A stretch of DNA of 64,000 nucleotides from assembly GCF_014696345.1 (NCBI RefSeq), contig NZ_JACJPY010000008.1, forward strand, positions 1-64,000. The letters run 5' to 3'. Below, in pieces: positions 44,131 through 52,697 of the stretch. A program made the translations under genes and the position numbers. A model generated the notes under the pieces. It did not search any database. It saw nothing but the letters and a program-made list of their open reading frames with translations, and was not told the origin of the DNA. Source of the DNA: Pseudanabaena cinerea FACHB-1277 (GTDB taxonomy: Bacteria > Cyanobacteriota > Cyanobacteriia > Pseudanabaenales > Pseudanabaenaceae). Position 1 is the stretch's first letter; each line of letters starts with the position of its first letter.

Positions 44131-44499
44131 TTAAGCTTTTCTAAGTAACTGCCGAATCGTACCAACTAACTCTTGGGGCTGAAATGGCTTGGCAATGTAA
44201 GCATCTGCCCCCTGTTTCATCCCCCAATAACGATCAAATTCTTCACCCTTAGAAGAACACATCACCACGGGGATACGCTCGGTTTTGGGATCGGTCTTGA
44301 TGCGCCGACATAGCTCATAGCCGTTCATTCGAGGCATAACGATATCCATAACAACTATATCTGGATAGTTGCTTTCCATTTTCTCAAGGGCTTCTACGCC
44401 GTCATTTGCGGTGTCGACTTTTAAGCCACTGCCTTTGAGTAAGTCCTCAATCATTTCTCTTTGTGTGACACTATCTTCTACCACTAGAACTGTACTCAT
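44131..44499 (-). CDS. CheY-like response regulator (PilH-like)
   Basis: A 122-residue single receiver domain. VLVVEDSVTQREMIEDLL holds the acidic pocket, PDIVVMDIVMPRMNGYELC the phosphorylated Asp, CSSKGEEFDRYWGMKQGADA the switch Ser, and YIAKPFQPQEL the Lys. No output domain. The start is ATG at 44499; an open extension of 41 codons upstream has no coding pattern. First gene of the PilH-CheW-MCP-CheA set. A separate PilG-like receiver is not present here. Confidence 0.92.
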   Translation of the reverse strand: MSTVLVVEDSVTQREMIEDLLKGSGLKVDTANDGVEALEKMESNYPDIVVMDIVMPRMNGYELCRRIKTDPKTERIPVVMCSSKGEEFDRYWGMKQGADAYIAKPFQPQELVGTIRQLLRKA

Positions 44500-44704
44500 A
44501 CTTAAATGCCCTGATATGCTCCTCTCACTAGCAAACCACGTCAAGACACAAAATAACCACGCTCTACTTTGTGTCATCAAATCCCCAACGAAGAAATGGC
44601 ATAGCCATTGTTTAGTTGGCAAACCCTTACTGGATTTAGTTTCTAACCCACAAAGATGTTGTCACACTTTTGCGAATTGCGGCGAATTGCGCTGAATGAA
44701 ATCC

Positions 44705-44755
44705 CAGAAAGATTTTTGCAAGATGCGCGGCGCGATACGTTCAAAAATCTTTCTG
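44705..44755. repeat. Perfect 14-bp inverted repeat (long stem-loop)
   Basis: CAGAAAGATTTTTG (44705-44718) and CAAAAATCTTTCTG (44742-44755) pair perfectly around a GC-rich loop (GATGCGCGGCGCGATACG). A second repeat GTAATATT/AATATTAC (44755-44762, 44782-44789) follows. The 414-bp region 44500-44913 otherwise has no convincing gene. Confidence 0.7.
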
Positions 44756-44913
44756 TAATATTGAAAGCCTTAATAGACTGTAATATTACTAAACAATATA
44801 GTCTTGCAGAGGAAAGTACTGCAAGATATAAAGCAAAGATATATTAATCTTGATTGTTATAATTTGATCAAGATTGCTCAATTTCTCTCAGATTGCTCAC
44901 GGTTAGTCAATAT

Positions 44914-46437
44914 TTAGGTAACGCGATCTAGGGTGCGATATTGTACTGCTTCGGCAATATGCACTACCTCGATTTGCGATGAATTGGCGAGATCGGCGAT
45001 GGTGCGAGATACTTTGAGGATGCGATCGGTCGCACGGGCAGATAAACCTAAGCGCTTGATGGCGGCTTCTAGTAAATTGCGCGAAGGCTCATCAAGTTGG
45101 CACCACTGACGGATATGTCTTGATTGCATCTGAGCGTTGCAATTGACTCTAGATTCCCCTTGAAAGCGTTGTTGTTGCAAGTCCCTGGCGGCTTGGACAC
45201 GCTGTTTGACTTCGCTGGAGTTTTCGCCTTCGGGCGATCGCGTCATTTCATCAGCTTTTAAACGCGCCACCGTCACCTGTAGATCGATGCGATCCATTAA
45301 TGGTCCTGATAGCTTTGCCCAATATTGTTCACGCTGGCGGGGTGTGCAGGTGCATGGCTGCACCGAGTCGCCATAATATCCACATTGGCAAGGATTGGTA
45401 CTGGCTACTAATGTAAACTGCGCGGGGAAGGTAACGGACTGGCGGGTGCGGGATATGCTGACGAAGCCATCTTCGAGGGGCTGGCGCAAAAATTCGAGGA
45501 CATCCCGCTTAAATTCTGTAAGTTCATCCATGAACAATACGCCATTGGTGGCGAGGGTAATCTCTCCAGGTCTGGGGAAACTGCCGCCACCGACTAGGGC
45601 GGGACCAGAGGCGGAGTGGTGGGGGCTACGAAAGGGGCGATCGCTGACTAAACCCTTACCCTTGAGCAACCCTGCGACAGAGTGAATGCGGGTAACTTCT
45701 AAGGCTTCGTCAAAGGTCATATCGGGCAGAATGCTGGGCAATCTTCTGGCTAATAGGGTTTTGCCTGAGCCGGGAGGTCCTACAAAAATTAGGTTATGCC
45801 CACCTGCGGCGGCGATCTCTAGGGCGCGGCGGGCGTGTTGCTGCCCTTTTACATCTTTGAGATCGAGCTTAAAATTGCTATCATGCCATTTAACTTGGGG
45901 ATCGGCTGTGACGGGTTGATATTTTTGGGGGTTGGCTAAAAAGTCGCCCACTTCAGTAATGCTTTGTAAGCCATATACCTTAATCTCTTTAACCAGTGCA
46001 GCTTCTTGGGCATTTTCCTTGGGGACGATGATCCCTGCTACTCCTAGACGCTGGGCGGCGGCAGCGATCGGCAATACTCCTGAAACTGGCCGTAGGGAAC
46101 CATCAAGGGAAACCTCACCCAAAAACAAATGATCGCCTAGTAACTGGGGATCAACCTGCTCAGATGCGGCAAGAATACCAATACTAATGGGTAAGTCAAA
46201 GATTGGCCCCTCCTTGCGAAGATCGGCGGGGGTAAGATTAATTACAATTTTACGCATCGGGAAGGCGTAGCCCGCATTTTTGATCGCTGCCTTGACCCGT
46301 TCACGGCTTTCCTGTACTGCGGTATCGGGCAGACCCACGAGGGTGATTCCGGGCAACCCCCCTGACACGTCAACCTCCACTCCGACTTGAATAGCATCAA
46401 TGCCAAGTATAGTGGCGCTCCAAACCCTTGCTAACAC
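44914..46437 (-). CDS. comM: ComM/YifB family Mg chelatase-like AAA ATPase
   Basis: A 507-residue protein with the ChlI-like layout: an N-terminal Lon-protease-like domain (VDVSGGLPGITLVGLPD), AAA+ domain with Walker A VGPPGSGKTLLARRL, Walker B GVLFMDELTEF, and the C-terminal Mg-chelatase-type domain with a CxC...C cluster (NPCQCGYYGDSVQPCTCTP). ComM is a hexameric helicase promoting branch migration in natural transformation. The start is a GTG giving MLARVWSATI, the normal family N-terminus. Type IV pilus genes nearby fit a competence-capable cell, but that link is inference. Confidence 0.92.
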   Translation of the reverse strand: MLARVWSATILGIDAIQVGVEVDVSGGLPGITLVGLPDTAVQESRERVKAAIKNAGYAFPMRKIVINLTPADLRKEGPIFDLPISIGILAASEQVDPQLLGDHLFLGEVSLDGSLRPVSGVLPIAAAAQRLGVAGIIVPKENAQEAALVKEIKVYGLQSITEVGDFLANPQKYQPVTADPQVKWHDSNFKLDLKDVKGQQHARRALEIAAAGGHNLIFVGPPGSGKTLLARRLPSILPDMTFDEALEVTRIHSVAGLLKGKGLVSDRPFRSPHHSASGPALVGGGSFPRPGEITLATNGVLFMDELTEFKRDVLEFLRQPLEDGFVSISRTRQSVTFPAQFTLVASTNPCQCGYYGDSVQPCTCTPRQREQYWAKLSGPLMDRIDLQVTVARLKADEMTRSPEGENSSEVKQRVQAARDLQQQRFQGESRVNCNAQMQSRHIRQWCQLDEPSRNLLEAAIKRLGLSARATDRILKVSRTIADLANSSQIEVVHIAEAVQYRTLDRVT

Positions 46438-46506
46438 TCTTTTGCCAAAAAATTAAAGCTTACAGAATGATTATCTATCATTTAAAGCTATGTGATTAGT
46501 GCGTGA

Positions 46507-46749
46507 TTAAGTTTTAGCGAATTCTTCTTCACTCTTAATCAATGATTCCTGTAAAGATTCCTTTAAAAACGAATTTATATTGTTGACGGACGACCAAGAT
46601 AGCTCAAAGGGGTGTGAGGCCAAGCTACAGGCTTCCCATGTTGCGGCAACAGGTACATCCAACTTTCCACAGATACCGCCGCGTCTGCCTTCAGGTCGAT
46701 AATGTTGACAAAGGCGACAAACAACAACGGAACTACTTAAAGAGTTCAT
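46507..46749 (-). CDS. Cyanobacterial four-cysteine small protein
   Basis: An 80-residue protein with Cys at 11, 14, 27 and 41 in the pattern CRLCQHYRPEGRRGGIC and TWEACSLA. The spacing and the RPEGRRGG core recall a conserved cyanobacterial family of unknown function; the cysteines could bind Zn or an Fe-S cluster. Clear ATG at 46749. It is followed by the comM gene after 69 bases, so co-expression is possible. Confidence 0.7.
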   Translation of the reverse strand: MNSLSSSVVVCRLCQHYRPEGRRGGICGKLDVPVAATWEACSLASHPFELSWSSVNNINSFLKESLQESLIKSEEEFAKT

Positions 46750-47225
46750 ATAAGTTAATTTGGCTGAACCAAATTTGTAAAAAAGTTTTTTTAATTACTT
46801 TAATTATCTGGGGTCGGTTTGAGGCAGGGATTAGCCTCTATGCTTTGTCTGGAGAGCGTTTCATTGATCCCGAATAAAAGATTAACTTAATGATCTCTTA
46901 AGTGATAGCTGTAATGCTTTCATGACAATCTTTTTGAGCTTTTTGTCGGTCTTATTTATGGGGGTACGGATGACTGAATAGTTAAGAAAATATAAAGATT
47001 GCAAACACCAAATAACTTCGGTTAAATTTAACAGGCAAATCGGTAAGTATATCTACTGATAGATTCTGCTATTAAGCTAATTTGAGAGTAAAGCGGATCG
47101 CTGCTTTTAGTCATCTTTCTGGTTTTTCAATCAGCGCTGTATGAGCTAAGGCTTGAGGAGACTTGTCAACCAACTAGATGAAAATTTCGCTGACATGAAC
47201 TGCTATAGGCAAATTGGGGGCTACC
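46750..47225. other. Large gap ahead of a strong terminator; possible sRNA
   Basis: About 475 bases have no credible reading frame, yet end at a perfect 18-bp terminator stem (47226-47264). A transcript on the plus strand ending there would be a non-coding RNA. A TATAAA near 46990 is the only promoter-like hexamer noted. This is weak evidence. Confidence 0.3.
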
Positions 47226-47264
47226 AAAAAAGAATGGCTATGCTTTGCATAGCCATTCTTTTTT
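47226..47264. terminator. Strong bidirectional terminator
   Basis: An 18-base stem (AAAAAAGAATGGCTATGC, loop TTT, then GCATAGCCATTCTTTTTT) with A- and T-runs that serve either strand. It stands alone between the four-Cys gene and psbX. Confidence 0.9.
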
Positions 47265-47321
47265 ATTTAGGATCACGAATTAATTACAGCGCATGGCGCT
47301 GAAACCCTAAACCCATGAAAA

Positions 47322-47355
47322 CCTTGAAAGCGGCTGCAAAACAGTAATTTCAAGG
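47322..47355 (-). terminator. psbX terminator
   Basis: On the minus strand CCTTGAAA pairs with TTTCAAGG, followed by TTTTC, about 36 bases after the psbX stop codon. The loop is 18 bases. Confidence 0.55.
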
Positions 47356-47390
47356 CTTTTCTTATGGTTTATGAGGAGATAGGGAAGAGT

Positions 47391-47510
47391 TTAGCCTCGG
47401 CGCACGATTTTGTCTTTTTGGCTGACGATGAACAAAGCGACAAAAATCAGCCCAAGAACTACGCCGCCTGCAACAAGGCTTAAAAAGAAGTTAGTTAGTG
47501 ATGGAGTCAT
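47391..47510 (-). CDS. psbX: Photosystem II protein PsbX
   Basis: A 39-residue single-pass membrane protein: MTPSLTNFFLSLVAGGVVLG, then LIFVALFIVSQKDKIVRRG. The MTPSL..F..SLVAG.VVLG start, the single hydrophobic helix and the basic end match cyanobacterial PsbX, a low-molecular-mass photosystem II subunit near cytochrome b559 that affects quinone turnover. It is too short to be picked up by common length cut-offs. Its own promoter lies 41 bases upstream and a terminator follows, so it is probably monocistronic. Confidence 0.93.
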   Translation of the reverse strand: MTPSLTNFFLSLVAGGVVLGLIFVALFIVSQKDKIVRRG

Positions 47511-47550
47511 ATCGGGGTGTGGTTAAATTTTTTATATGGTCTAAATATTT

Positions 47551-47579
47551 AACATAAGTTTAGCATTTACCTAGGTCAA
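47551..47579 (-). promoter_or_regulatory. psbX promoter
   Basis: TTGACC (minus strand, 47574-47579), a 17-bp spacer, then TATGTT (47551-47556). It would start transcription about 35 bases before the psbX ATG. Confidence 0.6.
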
Positions 47580-47591
47580 TCCCCACAAGGA

Positions 47592-48071
47592 TCATTCTGA
47601 GTCATGAGGACGCTTATTTTGGCTGCGGACGATCCAGTAGCTTGCGGATAGAGATAAAACGGCGATCGCTAAGCCTGTAATGTCGCCTTCTGCTTTGCTG
47701 TCAAAAATGACGATCTTACGCGCAACCGCAGTTAGTGCGGTCACAATTACTAGCTCTAGTTGGATGGCGTGTTGGCGAAGATAGGCAGTGACGTTTTCCA
47801 TTAGCTCAAGGGCGATCAAAACATTGAGAAATAGCCCAAATATTTTAAGGAGGGGCGCACTAAAAGTCCATTTTGGCTCTGTGAAAAATAGGTCAAAGGT
47901 GAGTAAGCGCAATAGGTCGAATAGGGCAATAAAAATTACGATGACTAGGGCGATCGCCAATATTTTAGAGGCAATATTTTCTACCCGCCTAATCAATTTC
48001 AGAAAAGCTTCGTCTCGGATATTATGTAAAATGCATCTTTTGAAAACTGCTAACTTTCTCTTCAAATTCAT
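47592..48071 (-). CDS. PsiE family (phosphate-starvation-inducible) membrane protein
   Basis: A 159-residue protein with four membrane helices (ILAIALVIVIFIALFDLL, LLKIFGLFLNVLIALELMEN, LELVIVTALTAVARKIVIFD, and GLAIAVLSLSASYWIV). The second and third carry the PsiE family's conserved E..EN and R polar residues. PsiE responds to phosphate starvation in E. coli, with no known mechanism. It lies upstream of psbX on the same strand but psbX has its own promoter. Confidence 0.8.
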   Translation of the reverse strand: MNLKRKLAVFKRCILHNIRDEAFLKLIRRVENIASKILAIALVIVIFIALFDLLRLLTFDLFFTEPKWTFSAPLLKIFGLFLNVLIALELMENVTAYLRQHAIQLELVIVTALTAVARKIVIFDSKAEGDITGLAIAVLSLSASYWIVRSQNKRPHDSE

Positions 48072-48259
48072 TGTGCTTATTAATTTTTGCTGATTAATTT
48101 TCGCTCAGATCTACCTTTAGCCAAGTTTACAACTTGTTGACATCTCAATGCAGCGCTTTGCGCCGTAATGTTAGTCATTTGGTTTTGATGTCTATTTTTA
48201 GGCGGGAAAATAGGTAACGATGCGAAAATCACTATATATAGAAAAATAGCATAAACAAG

Positions 48260-48295
48260 TGATAGAATCATAGAACAAAGTCTATGATTCTATCA
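48260..48295. promoter_or_regulatory. Perfect 15-bp inverted repeat before the LysR gene
   Basis: TGATAGAATCATAGA (48260-48274) and TCTATGATTCTATCA (48281-48295) with a six-base spacer end five bases before the ATG at 48301. It could be a LysR operator for autorepression, or a hairpin hiding the translation start; no ribosome binding site is visible outside it. Confidence 0.6.
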
Positions 48296-48300
48296 TTCCT

Positions 48301-49245
48301 ATGGGTTATCACTTATCTGATTCGCGGTTGGCTAGTCATGTCACGCTCCACCAGTTGCAGGTTTTTGAAGTGGCGGCTAGACATGGGAGCTATACTCGTG
48401 CGGCTGAGGAGTTGTTTCTCACCCAGCCAACAGTTTCGATGCAAATTAAGCACTTGACTAAGGCGGTGGGGATGCCTCTGTTTGAGCAGGTGGGAAAGCG
48501 GTTGTTTCTTACCCAAGCGGGTCAGGAATTATTTAAAACTTGCCAAGAAATTTTTGGTCGCATCTCTCAGTTTGAGATGAGTGTAGCCAATATGAAGGGT
48601 TTGAAGCAGGGATGTTTAAAAATTTCGGTGGTGACAACGGCAAAATATGTGGTTCCTAGATTGTTGGGACCTTTTTGTCAGCGTTATCCGGGGGTGGAGA
48701 TTTCGCTAAAGGTGACCAATCATAGTGGCATTTTGGAAAGGCTATCTGAAAATAAGGATGATCTATATATACTCAGTCAAGTGCCTGATGAGCCTGATGT
48801 GAAGGCCCATCAGTTTTTGTCTAATCCCCTAGTGGTATTGGCCAACCATGATCATCCTTTGGTTAGTGAAAAAAATATTCCAATTCAAAAATTAGCTGAG
48901 CAGCCTTTTATTACAAGGGAATCGGGTTCTGGAACTAGAAGCTATGTGCAGAAATTGTTCGACCAACACAATATCAAGCCGATGGTGAAGATTGAGTTGT
49001 CAAGTAATGAGGCGATTAAACAGGCGATCGCTGGCGGTTTAGGGATTTCGGTTTTGTCTAGACATACGATCGCTTTGGAGGGCGCTTCGGGACAGATCGC
49101 GGTTTTAGATGTGGAGCATTTTCCGATTCCTTGTCACTGGTATGTGATCCATCTTGCGGGTAAGCAGTTGTCAGTAGTTGCTCAAGCCTTTTTAGACTAT
49201 CTCAAAACTGAAGGTAAACAAATCGCTGAGGATACATCTTGGTAA
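48301..49245 (+). CDS. LysR-family regulator, CmpR/RbcR-like
   Basis: A 314-residue LTTR. The winged HTH is at 15-75 (VTLHQLQVFEVAARHGSYTR, then FLTQPTVSMQIKHLTKAVGM). The effector domain begins near 95 (SVVTTAKYVVPRLLGPFCQR) and contains LYILSQVPD. These stretches match the group of CmpR and the CbbR/RbcR-type regulators of inorganic-carbon uptake and RuBisCO genes in cyanobacteria, which respond to photorespiratory metabolites. Which member it is cannot be settled by eye. ATG at 48301 gives a 14-residue leader before the HTH. No target operon adjoins. Confidence 0.88.
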   Translation: MGYHLSDSRLASHVTLHQLQVFEVAARHGSYTRAAEELFLTQPTVSMQIKHLTKAVGMPLFEQVGKRLFLTQAGQELFKTCQEIFGRISQFEMSVANMKGLKQGCLKISVVTTAKYVVPRLLGPFCQRYPGVEISLKVTNHSGILERLSENKDDLYILSQVPDEPDVKAHQFLSNPLVVLANHDHPLVSEKNIPIQKLAEQPFITRESGSGTRSYVQKLFDQHNIKPMVKIELSSNEAIKQAIAGGLGISVLSRHTIALEGASGQIAVLDVEHFPIPCHWYVIHLAGKQLSVVAQAFLDYLKTEGKQIAEDTSW

Positions 49246-49298
49246 CAGCTTATTGATACTTTGATTAGTACATAAATATTTTTGAAAACATAACTTTG

Positions 49299-49509
49299 GG
49301 CACTGGTTCCGCCCAATGAGGAGCAGAAAGTCTTATTCAGCAAGGAGTGTAGGAATCTGTTGTCAAAGCTGGTTAACGTGGTTTTTGAGCAAAAAGTGCC
49401 TGTACACCCTGTTTTTGTGTTAGGTTACTGCCATACAAGATTCTTTTAATTAAAACCATAACCCTTGCTATGCTTGGCTTTTACTTCCTCACTGGGCGGA
49501 ACCAGTGCC
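49299..49509. mobile_element. MITE-like element with 24-bp TIRs and 8-bp TSD
   Basis: The ends are GGCACTGGTTCCGCCCAATG (49299 onward, then AGGA) and its inverse, CATTGGG-type sequence reading CACTGGGCGGAACCAGTGCC at 49490-49509; the 24-base inverted repeats differ at one position. Both sides carry the exact eight-base duplication TAACTTTG (49291-49298 and 49510-49517). The 211 bp between encode no protein. This is a non-autonomous transposon. The eight-base target site fits families such as IS6 or ISL3; the family was not resolved. Confidence 0.85.
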
Positions 49510-49608
49510 TAACTTTGCGCTGCCTTCAAAAATATTTATGGGTTTTCAGTGAGCGTAAAGCGCTGAGTTATACCGTCAAGGTGTTTGTGAAATCCGAGCA
49601 ACTGTCAC

Positions 49609-49845
49609 TTAGTATTCATATATTAGCAAGCCGCAATCGATTTTGTCGCGCACCATTTGCCTCAATAAAGTAACTTCCTCAATCAAAACCTTACCGTTGC
49701 TATAAATGGCACAGTTGATCATCTCTATATCGTTTTTGGAGACTTTGCCATCGGCGATGACATTATCAATCAGAGCCTTTAGTTTGCTTAAGCTCTCTAA
49801 ATCTTCATTGGTTAGTGCTTTTTGGTTAGGACGGTCTATCAACAT
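49609..49845 (-). CDS. Small TerB-like hypothetical protein
   Basis: A 78-residue helical, acidic protein (LSKLKALIDNVIADGKVSKN, then DIEMINCAIYSNGKVLIEEV). Two DGK/NGK turns within helix pairs resemble EF-hand-like or TerB-like half-domains; this is a weak match. Conserved cyanobacterial hypothetical by general appearance. It lies upstream of nusB in the same direction, 100 bases beyond the MITE. Confidence 0.55.
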   Translation of the reverse strand: MLIDRPNQKALTNEDLESLSKLKALIDNVIADGKVSKNDIEMINCAIYSNGKVLIEEVTLLRQMVRDKIDCGLLIYEY

Positions 49846-49927
49846 TTACTAAGTCCAAACTCGTCTAATCCCATGATAACGCGATCGCCGAGGTTGCTAT
49901 GACGGTAATATCTTTTTAGGATTGGTT

Positions 49928-50569
49928 TCAGGATTTGCGCCGCGCCTCTTTGAGTTGATCGTCAATGCGGCGCAAAACCCCATTGATAAAGCGATAGCCG
50001 TCTTCACTGCTGTAGCGTTTTGCCAATTCTACTGCCTCATCGATCGCCACCTTACTTGCCACATTCATAAACATTATTTCTGCCGTGGCAATTCTTAAAA
50101 TGTCTTTGTCTAATTGGGCAAGGCGATCGATTTGCCAATTGACAAGGGCGCTGCTAATGGTTTCATCAATTTGCGATCGCTTGTTATTGACTGTTTTGAG
50201 AATATCGATCGCATAGTTACGGACTTCATCGCGCTGTGAAAGCACCAAAGTCACAGGAAAATCGAGCGCTGCCCCAATATTGTTAATGGCATTTTTGGTT
50301 AATTCGATCGCCTCACGCACCATCCCCTCAACAGCCTGAATATCTTGACGCAGGTCACTGGTACGATTTTCGCTGGAGGTGAGCCGATCCTGACTACGTT
50401 GTAATTCTGCACTGGCGGTTTGCAATAGCTCCTTAGTTTCATCATGCAGCGATCGAACTACAGCCGTCACAATGTCATCTAGAGTCTTGGATTCTAGCTT
50501 TTGAGGTTGGCTAGGTAGCTGGTTAATACTAAATAGAGCGAGTTCGCGGGCAGTGTGGCGGGGTTGCAT
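49928..50569 (-). CDS. nusB: Transcription antitermination factor NusB
   Basis: A 213-residue NusB, longer than the 140-residue E. coli protein because of a charged insertion (about residues 35-90) typical of cyanobacteria. RHTARELALFSINQLP opens the RNA-binding fold; WQIDRLAQLDKDILRIATAE and FMNVASKVAIDEAVELAKRY, then SSEDGYRFINGVLRRI close it. NusB with NusE binds boxA for rRNA antitermination. ATG at 50569. Confidence 0.93.
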   Translation of the reverse strand: MQPRHTARELALFSINQLPSQPQKLESKTLDDIVTAVVRSLHDETKELLQTASAELQRSQDRLTSSENRTSDLRQDIQAVEGMVREAIELTKNAINNIGAALDFPVTLVLSQRDEVRNYAIDILKTVNNKRSQIDETISSALVNWQIDRLAQLDKDILRIATAEIMFMNVASKVAIDEAVELAKRYSSEDGYRFINGVLRRIDDQLKEARRKS

Positions 50570-50733
50570 AGTAAGAGATAAAATTAAGCCAATTGCATAT
50601 CATATCATTTGTAGCTGTCGCCAAAACCAAGAATAAGTAGCGGCGCGAAGCGACCCCACACTTATCTCTATGCAATGCCAGTAGCTACAGCTATACTTTT
50701 ACAAAAACTTTACAAAAATAAATCTGATAAAAA

Positions 50734-51063
50734 ATGACTCAAACATTTACTGCCACCCTACACCACCAAGGACAAACTTTTACTGTGGCTGTACCTGAAG
50801 ATCAGCCAATTTTGGACGCGGCGATCGCGCAGGGACTAGATTTACCATGCTCCTGCTATGCGGGGGTTTGTACAACCTGCGCCGCGCAAATTGTCAAGGG
50901 TGAAGTTGACCAGAGCCAAGGCATGGGGATCGGCGGCATGGGTGAAGAATTAGATGCAAAGGGATACATCCTCCTTTGTGTTTCTTACCCTAAGTCCGAT
51001 GTGGAAATTTACACCGACAAAGAACAGGATGTCTATGCCATCCGTTTTGGCTCTAGCACTTAG
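50734..51063 (+). CDS. Plant-type [2Fe-2S] ferredoxin
   Basis: A 109-residue ferredoxin. The cluster ligands are C41, C46, C49 (CSCYAGVCTTCA) and C82 (ILLCVSYP), with an additional Cys at 39. A Gly/Met-rich insertion of several residues lies before the last ligand (SQGMGIGGMGEELDAKGY). It resembles the minor ferredoxins that cyanobacteria keep besides photosynthetic PetF. Electron partner unknown. TATACT at 50692-50697 may be its -10, with a poor -35; a strong terminator follows. Confidence 0.9.
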   Translation: MTQTFTATLHHQGQTFTVAVPEDQPILDAAIAQGLDLPCSCYAGVCTTCAAQIVKGEVDQSQGMGIGGMGEELDAKGYILLCVSYPKSDVEIYTDKEQDVYAIRFGSST

Positions 51064-51088
51064 TTAAAAAGTTTTGATCCCCCTAAAT

Positions 51089-51116
51089 TCCCCTTAAAAA
51101 GGGGACTTTTTTAATC
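51089..51116 (+). terminator. Ferredoxin terminator
   Basis: CCCCTT-AAA-AAGGGG (51090-51104) is followed by ACTTTTTTAA, 26 bases after the ferredoxin stop. Confidence 0.75.
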
Positions 51117-51151
51117 TTTCCCCTCCTTTCGTAAGGGGGGGGCTAGGGGGT
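51116..51151. repeat. G/C-run dispersed repeat, second copy
   Basis: TTTCCCCTCCTTTCGTAAGG then a long G-run. It is the inverted relative of 855-890 and follows the ferredoxin terminator. Confidence 0.5.
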
Positions 51152-51253
51152 ATCAATCAGTATTTTTAGTGAATGTCTAGACTTTTTAAACAATCTCTTA
51201 GTGCAAAGTACTGTAACTAAGAGCGCGATCGCACTCTTAAAAGTTAGAGGCAG

Positions 51254-52513
51254 CTAAGTCACAACGGGTTTGATCGCATAATCATCATCTTTGGAACTGC
51301 CGATCGCAAATTTGAGAGAATTAGTAACAGTTTTATTGGACTGGGTAGCAAATATCCATAAACCTACCAGACACAGCCCTGTGGTAATTGCAAAAATATT
51401 ATTTACCCCCACTAGCCCCGTCAGCTTGCCCATAATTGGCCCCGCCATCGCAATACCCACATCAAACCCAATCCAAGTCAACCCAAACACATAACCGCGC
51501 TCAAGGGGAACAGTGCGATCGGCAAGTAGGGCAACTACAGTGGGGATCACGATCCCCGCACCGATCCCCTCCATAATGCCAGAGATCACAAAATGATAAT
51601 CCTGACTGGCTAAATAAATAATTAGCAAAGATGAACCGTAGCACATGATGCCCACAGAGATAAATATTCCCCTGCCCCAACTATCACTAAGCCTTGCTAA
51701 GGGCAAGCGAATCATAAAGCCCGACAATGCTGCCGACATATAAAATACACCTGCATTCATCGTTATTTGCTTTTGCTGCATCAAGATTGGCATGAAGGCA
51801 GAAATAGTACCGAAGGCTATGCCCACGATCAATAGAACAGTGCAAATCACTCTAATTCTGGGATTGAGAAAAGTTTGCCAAAACTTAGCTGGTGCTTGAT
51901 TGACCAATTCCCCTGTTTTGGTCACTACTTCAACGATCTTGATCTGACTGGTCAGCAACAGTCCCGACAGGGCAAACAAAGAGGCAACTACAAAAAGAGC
52001 CTGATATCCCCAAAACTGGTACATTGCCCCACCAAGGGCAGGACCTATTGCCAGCCCCAAGGGATTGACTAAGCTCATGTAGCCAATGATTTTACCGCGA
52101 TTGGCAATTGGGGCAAGGTCAGCAATCAGGGCGCTATAACTAGAGGCAAAGGCGGCGATACTAATGCCGTGAATGGCGCGAAAGAAAATCAGTAAGGGGA
52201 TCGATGGGAATAAGGCATAGCATAGAGGCACGATCATAGCCACAGCTAAGCCAATCCGCATAGTATAGGTTCTACCCCTGCGATCGGTCAGTTTCCCCAA
52301 ATAGGAACGGCAGGCTAATAGACCGATCGCAAAGGAACCCATGATTAAACCCACCTCATCTAAGGATTGGGTAAGAGTATTGAGGTAAAGCGGCAAGGTT
52401 GGCAATTGCGAAGCCATGCTCGACCAAAAAAATAAACCAGTCAAAAAGATGGCAGTTAGGTTTTTACGAAGGGGGGGATCAAGTTTAGAACTCGCCAAAG
52501 CAGACTGCATCAT
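51254..52513 (-). CDS. Major facilitator superfamily transporter
   Basis: About 419 residues and twelve predicted helices. Loop 2-3 has the MFS motif LGKLTDRRGRTYTMRIG, and the second half has its counterpart LARLSDSWGRGIFISVG. Overall similar to multidrug or sugar efflux MFS proteins; substrate unknown. ATG at 52513 is chosen; the frame extends to a GTG at 52546 without ribosome binding site. Single gene convergent with the ferredoxin. Confidence 0.85.
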   Translation of the reverse strand: MMQSALASSKLDPPLRKNLTAIFLTGLFFWSSMASQLPTLPLYLNTLTQSLDEVGLIMGSFAIGLLACRSYLGKLTDRRGRTYTMRIGLAVAMIVPLCYALFPSIPLLIFFRAIHGISIAAFASSYSALIADLAPIANRGKIIGYMSLVNPLGLAIGPALGGAMYQFWGYQALFVVASLFALSGLLLTSQIKIVEVVTKTGELVNQAPAKFWQTFLNPRIRVICTVLLIVGIAFGTISAFMPILMQQKQITMNAGVFYMSAALSGFMIRLPLARLSDSWGRGIFISVGIMCYGSSLLIIYLASQDYHFVISGIMEGIGAGIVIPTVVALLADRTVPLERGYVFGLTWIGFDVGIAMAGPIMGKLTGLVGVNNIFAITTGLCLVGLWIFATQSNKTVTNSLKFAIGSSKDDDYAIKPVVT

Positions 52514-52697
52514 TTCATTGCAACAAAATAGGACATTCACAAACACCAGTTGAACTAGGGCAGTCCCAAACTAGAGCAGGCATCGGCGGCGATCGCGAAG
52601 ATCTATTGCGGCTAATGCTGTCTATTGATATGCCCTAAACCCAATTGGCAATTTACGAATGCCCTAGTATGATCTGGCTAATTAAATCAGGATATTT

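Noticed and set aside
44656-44847. 63-codon plus-strand frame between the receiver and comM genes
   Set aside because: It spans the 14-bp stem-loop and has no ribosome binding site or recognisable family.
49470-49673. 67-codon plus-strand frame at the right end of the MITE
   Set aside because: It crosses the terminal inverted repeat and runs antisense into the 78-residue gene; not a coding pattern.
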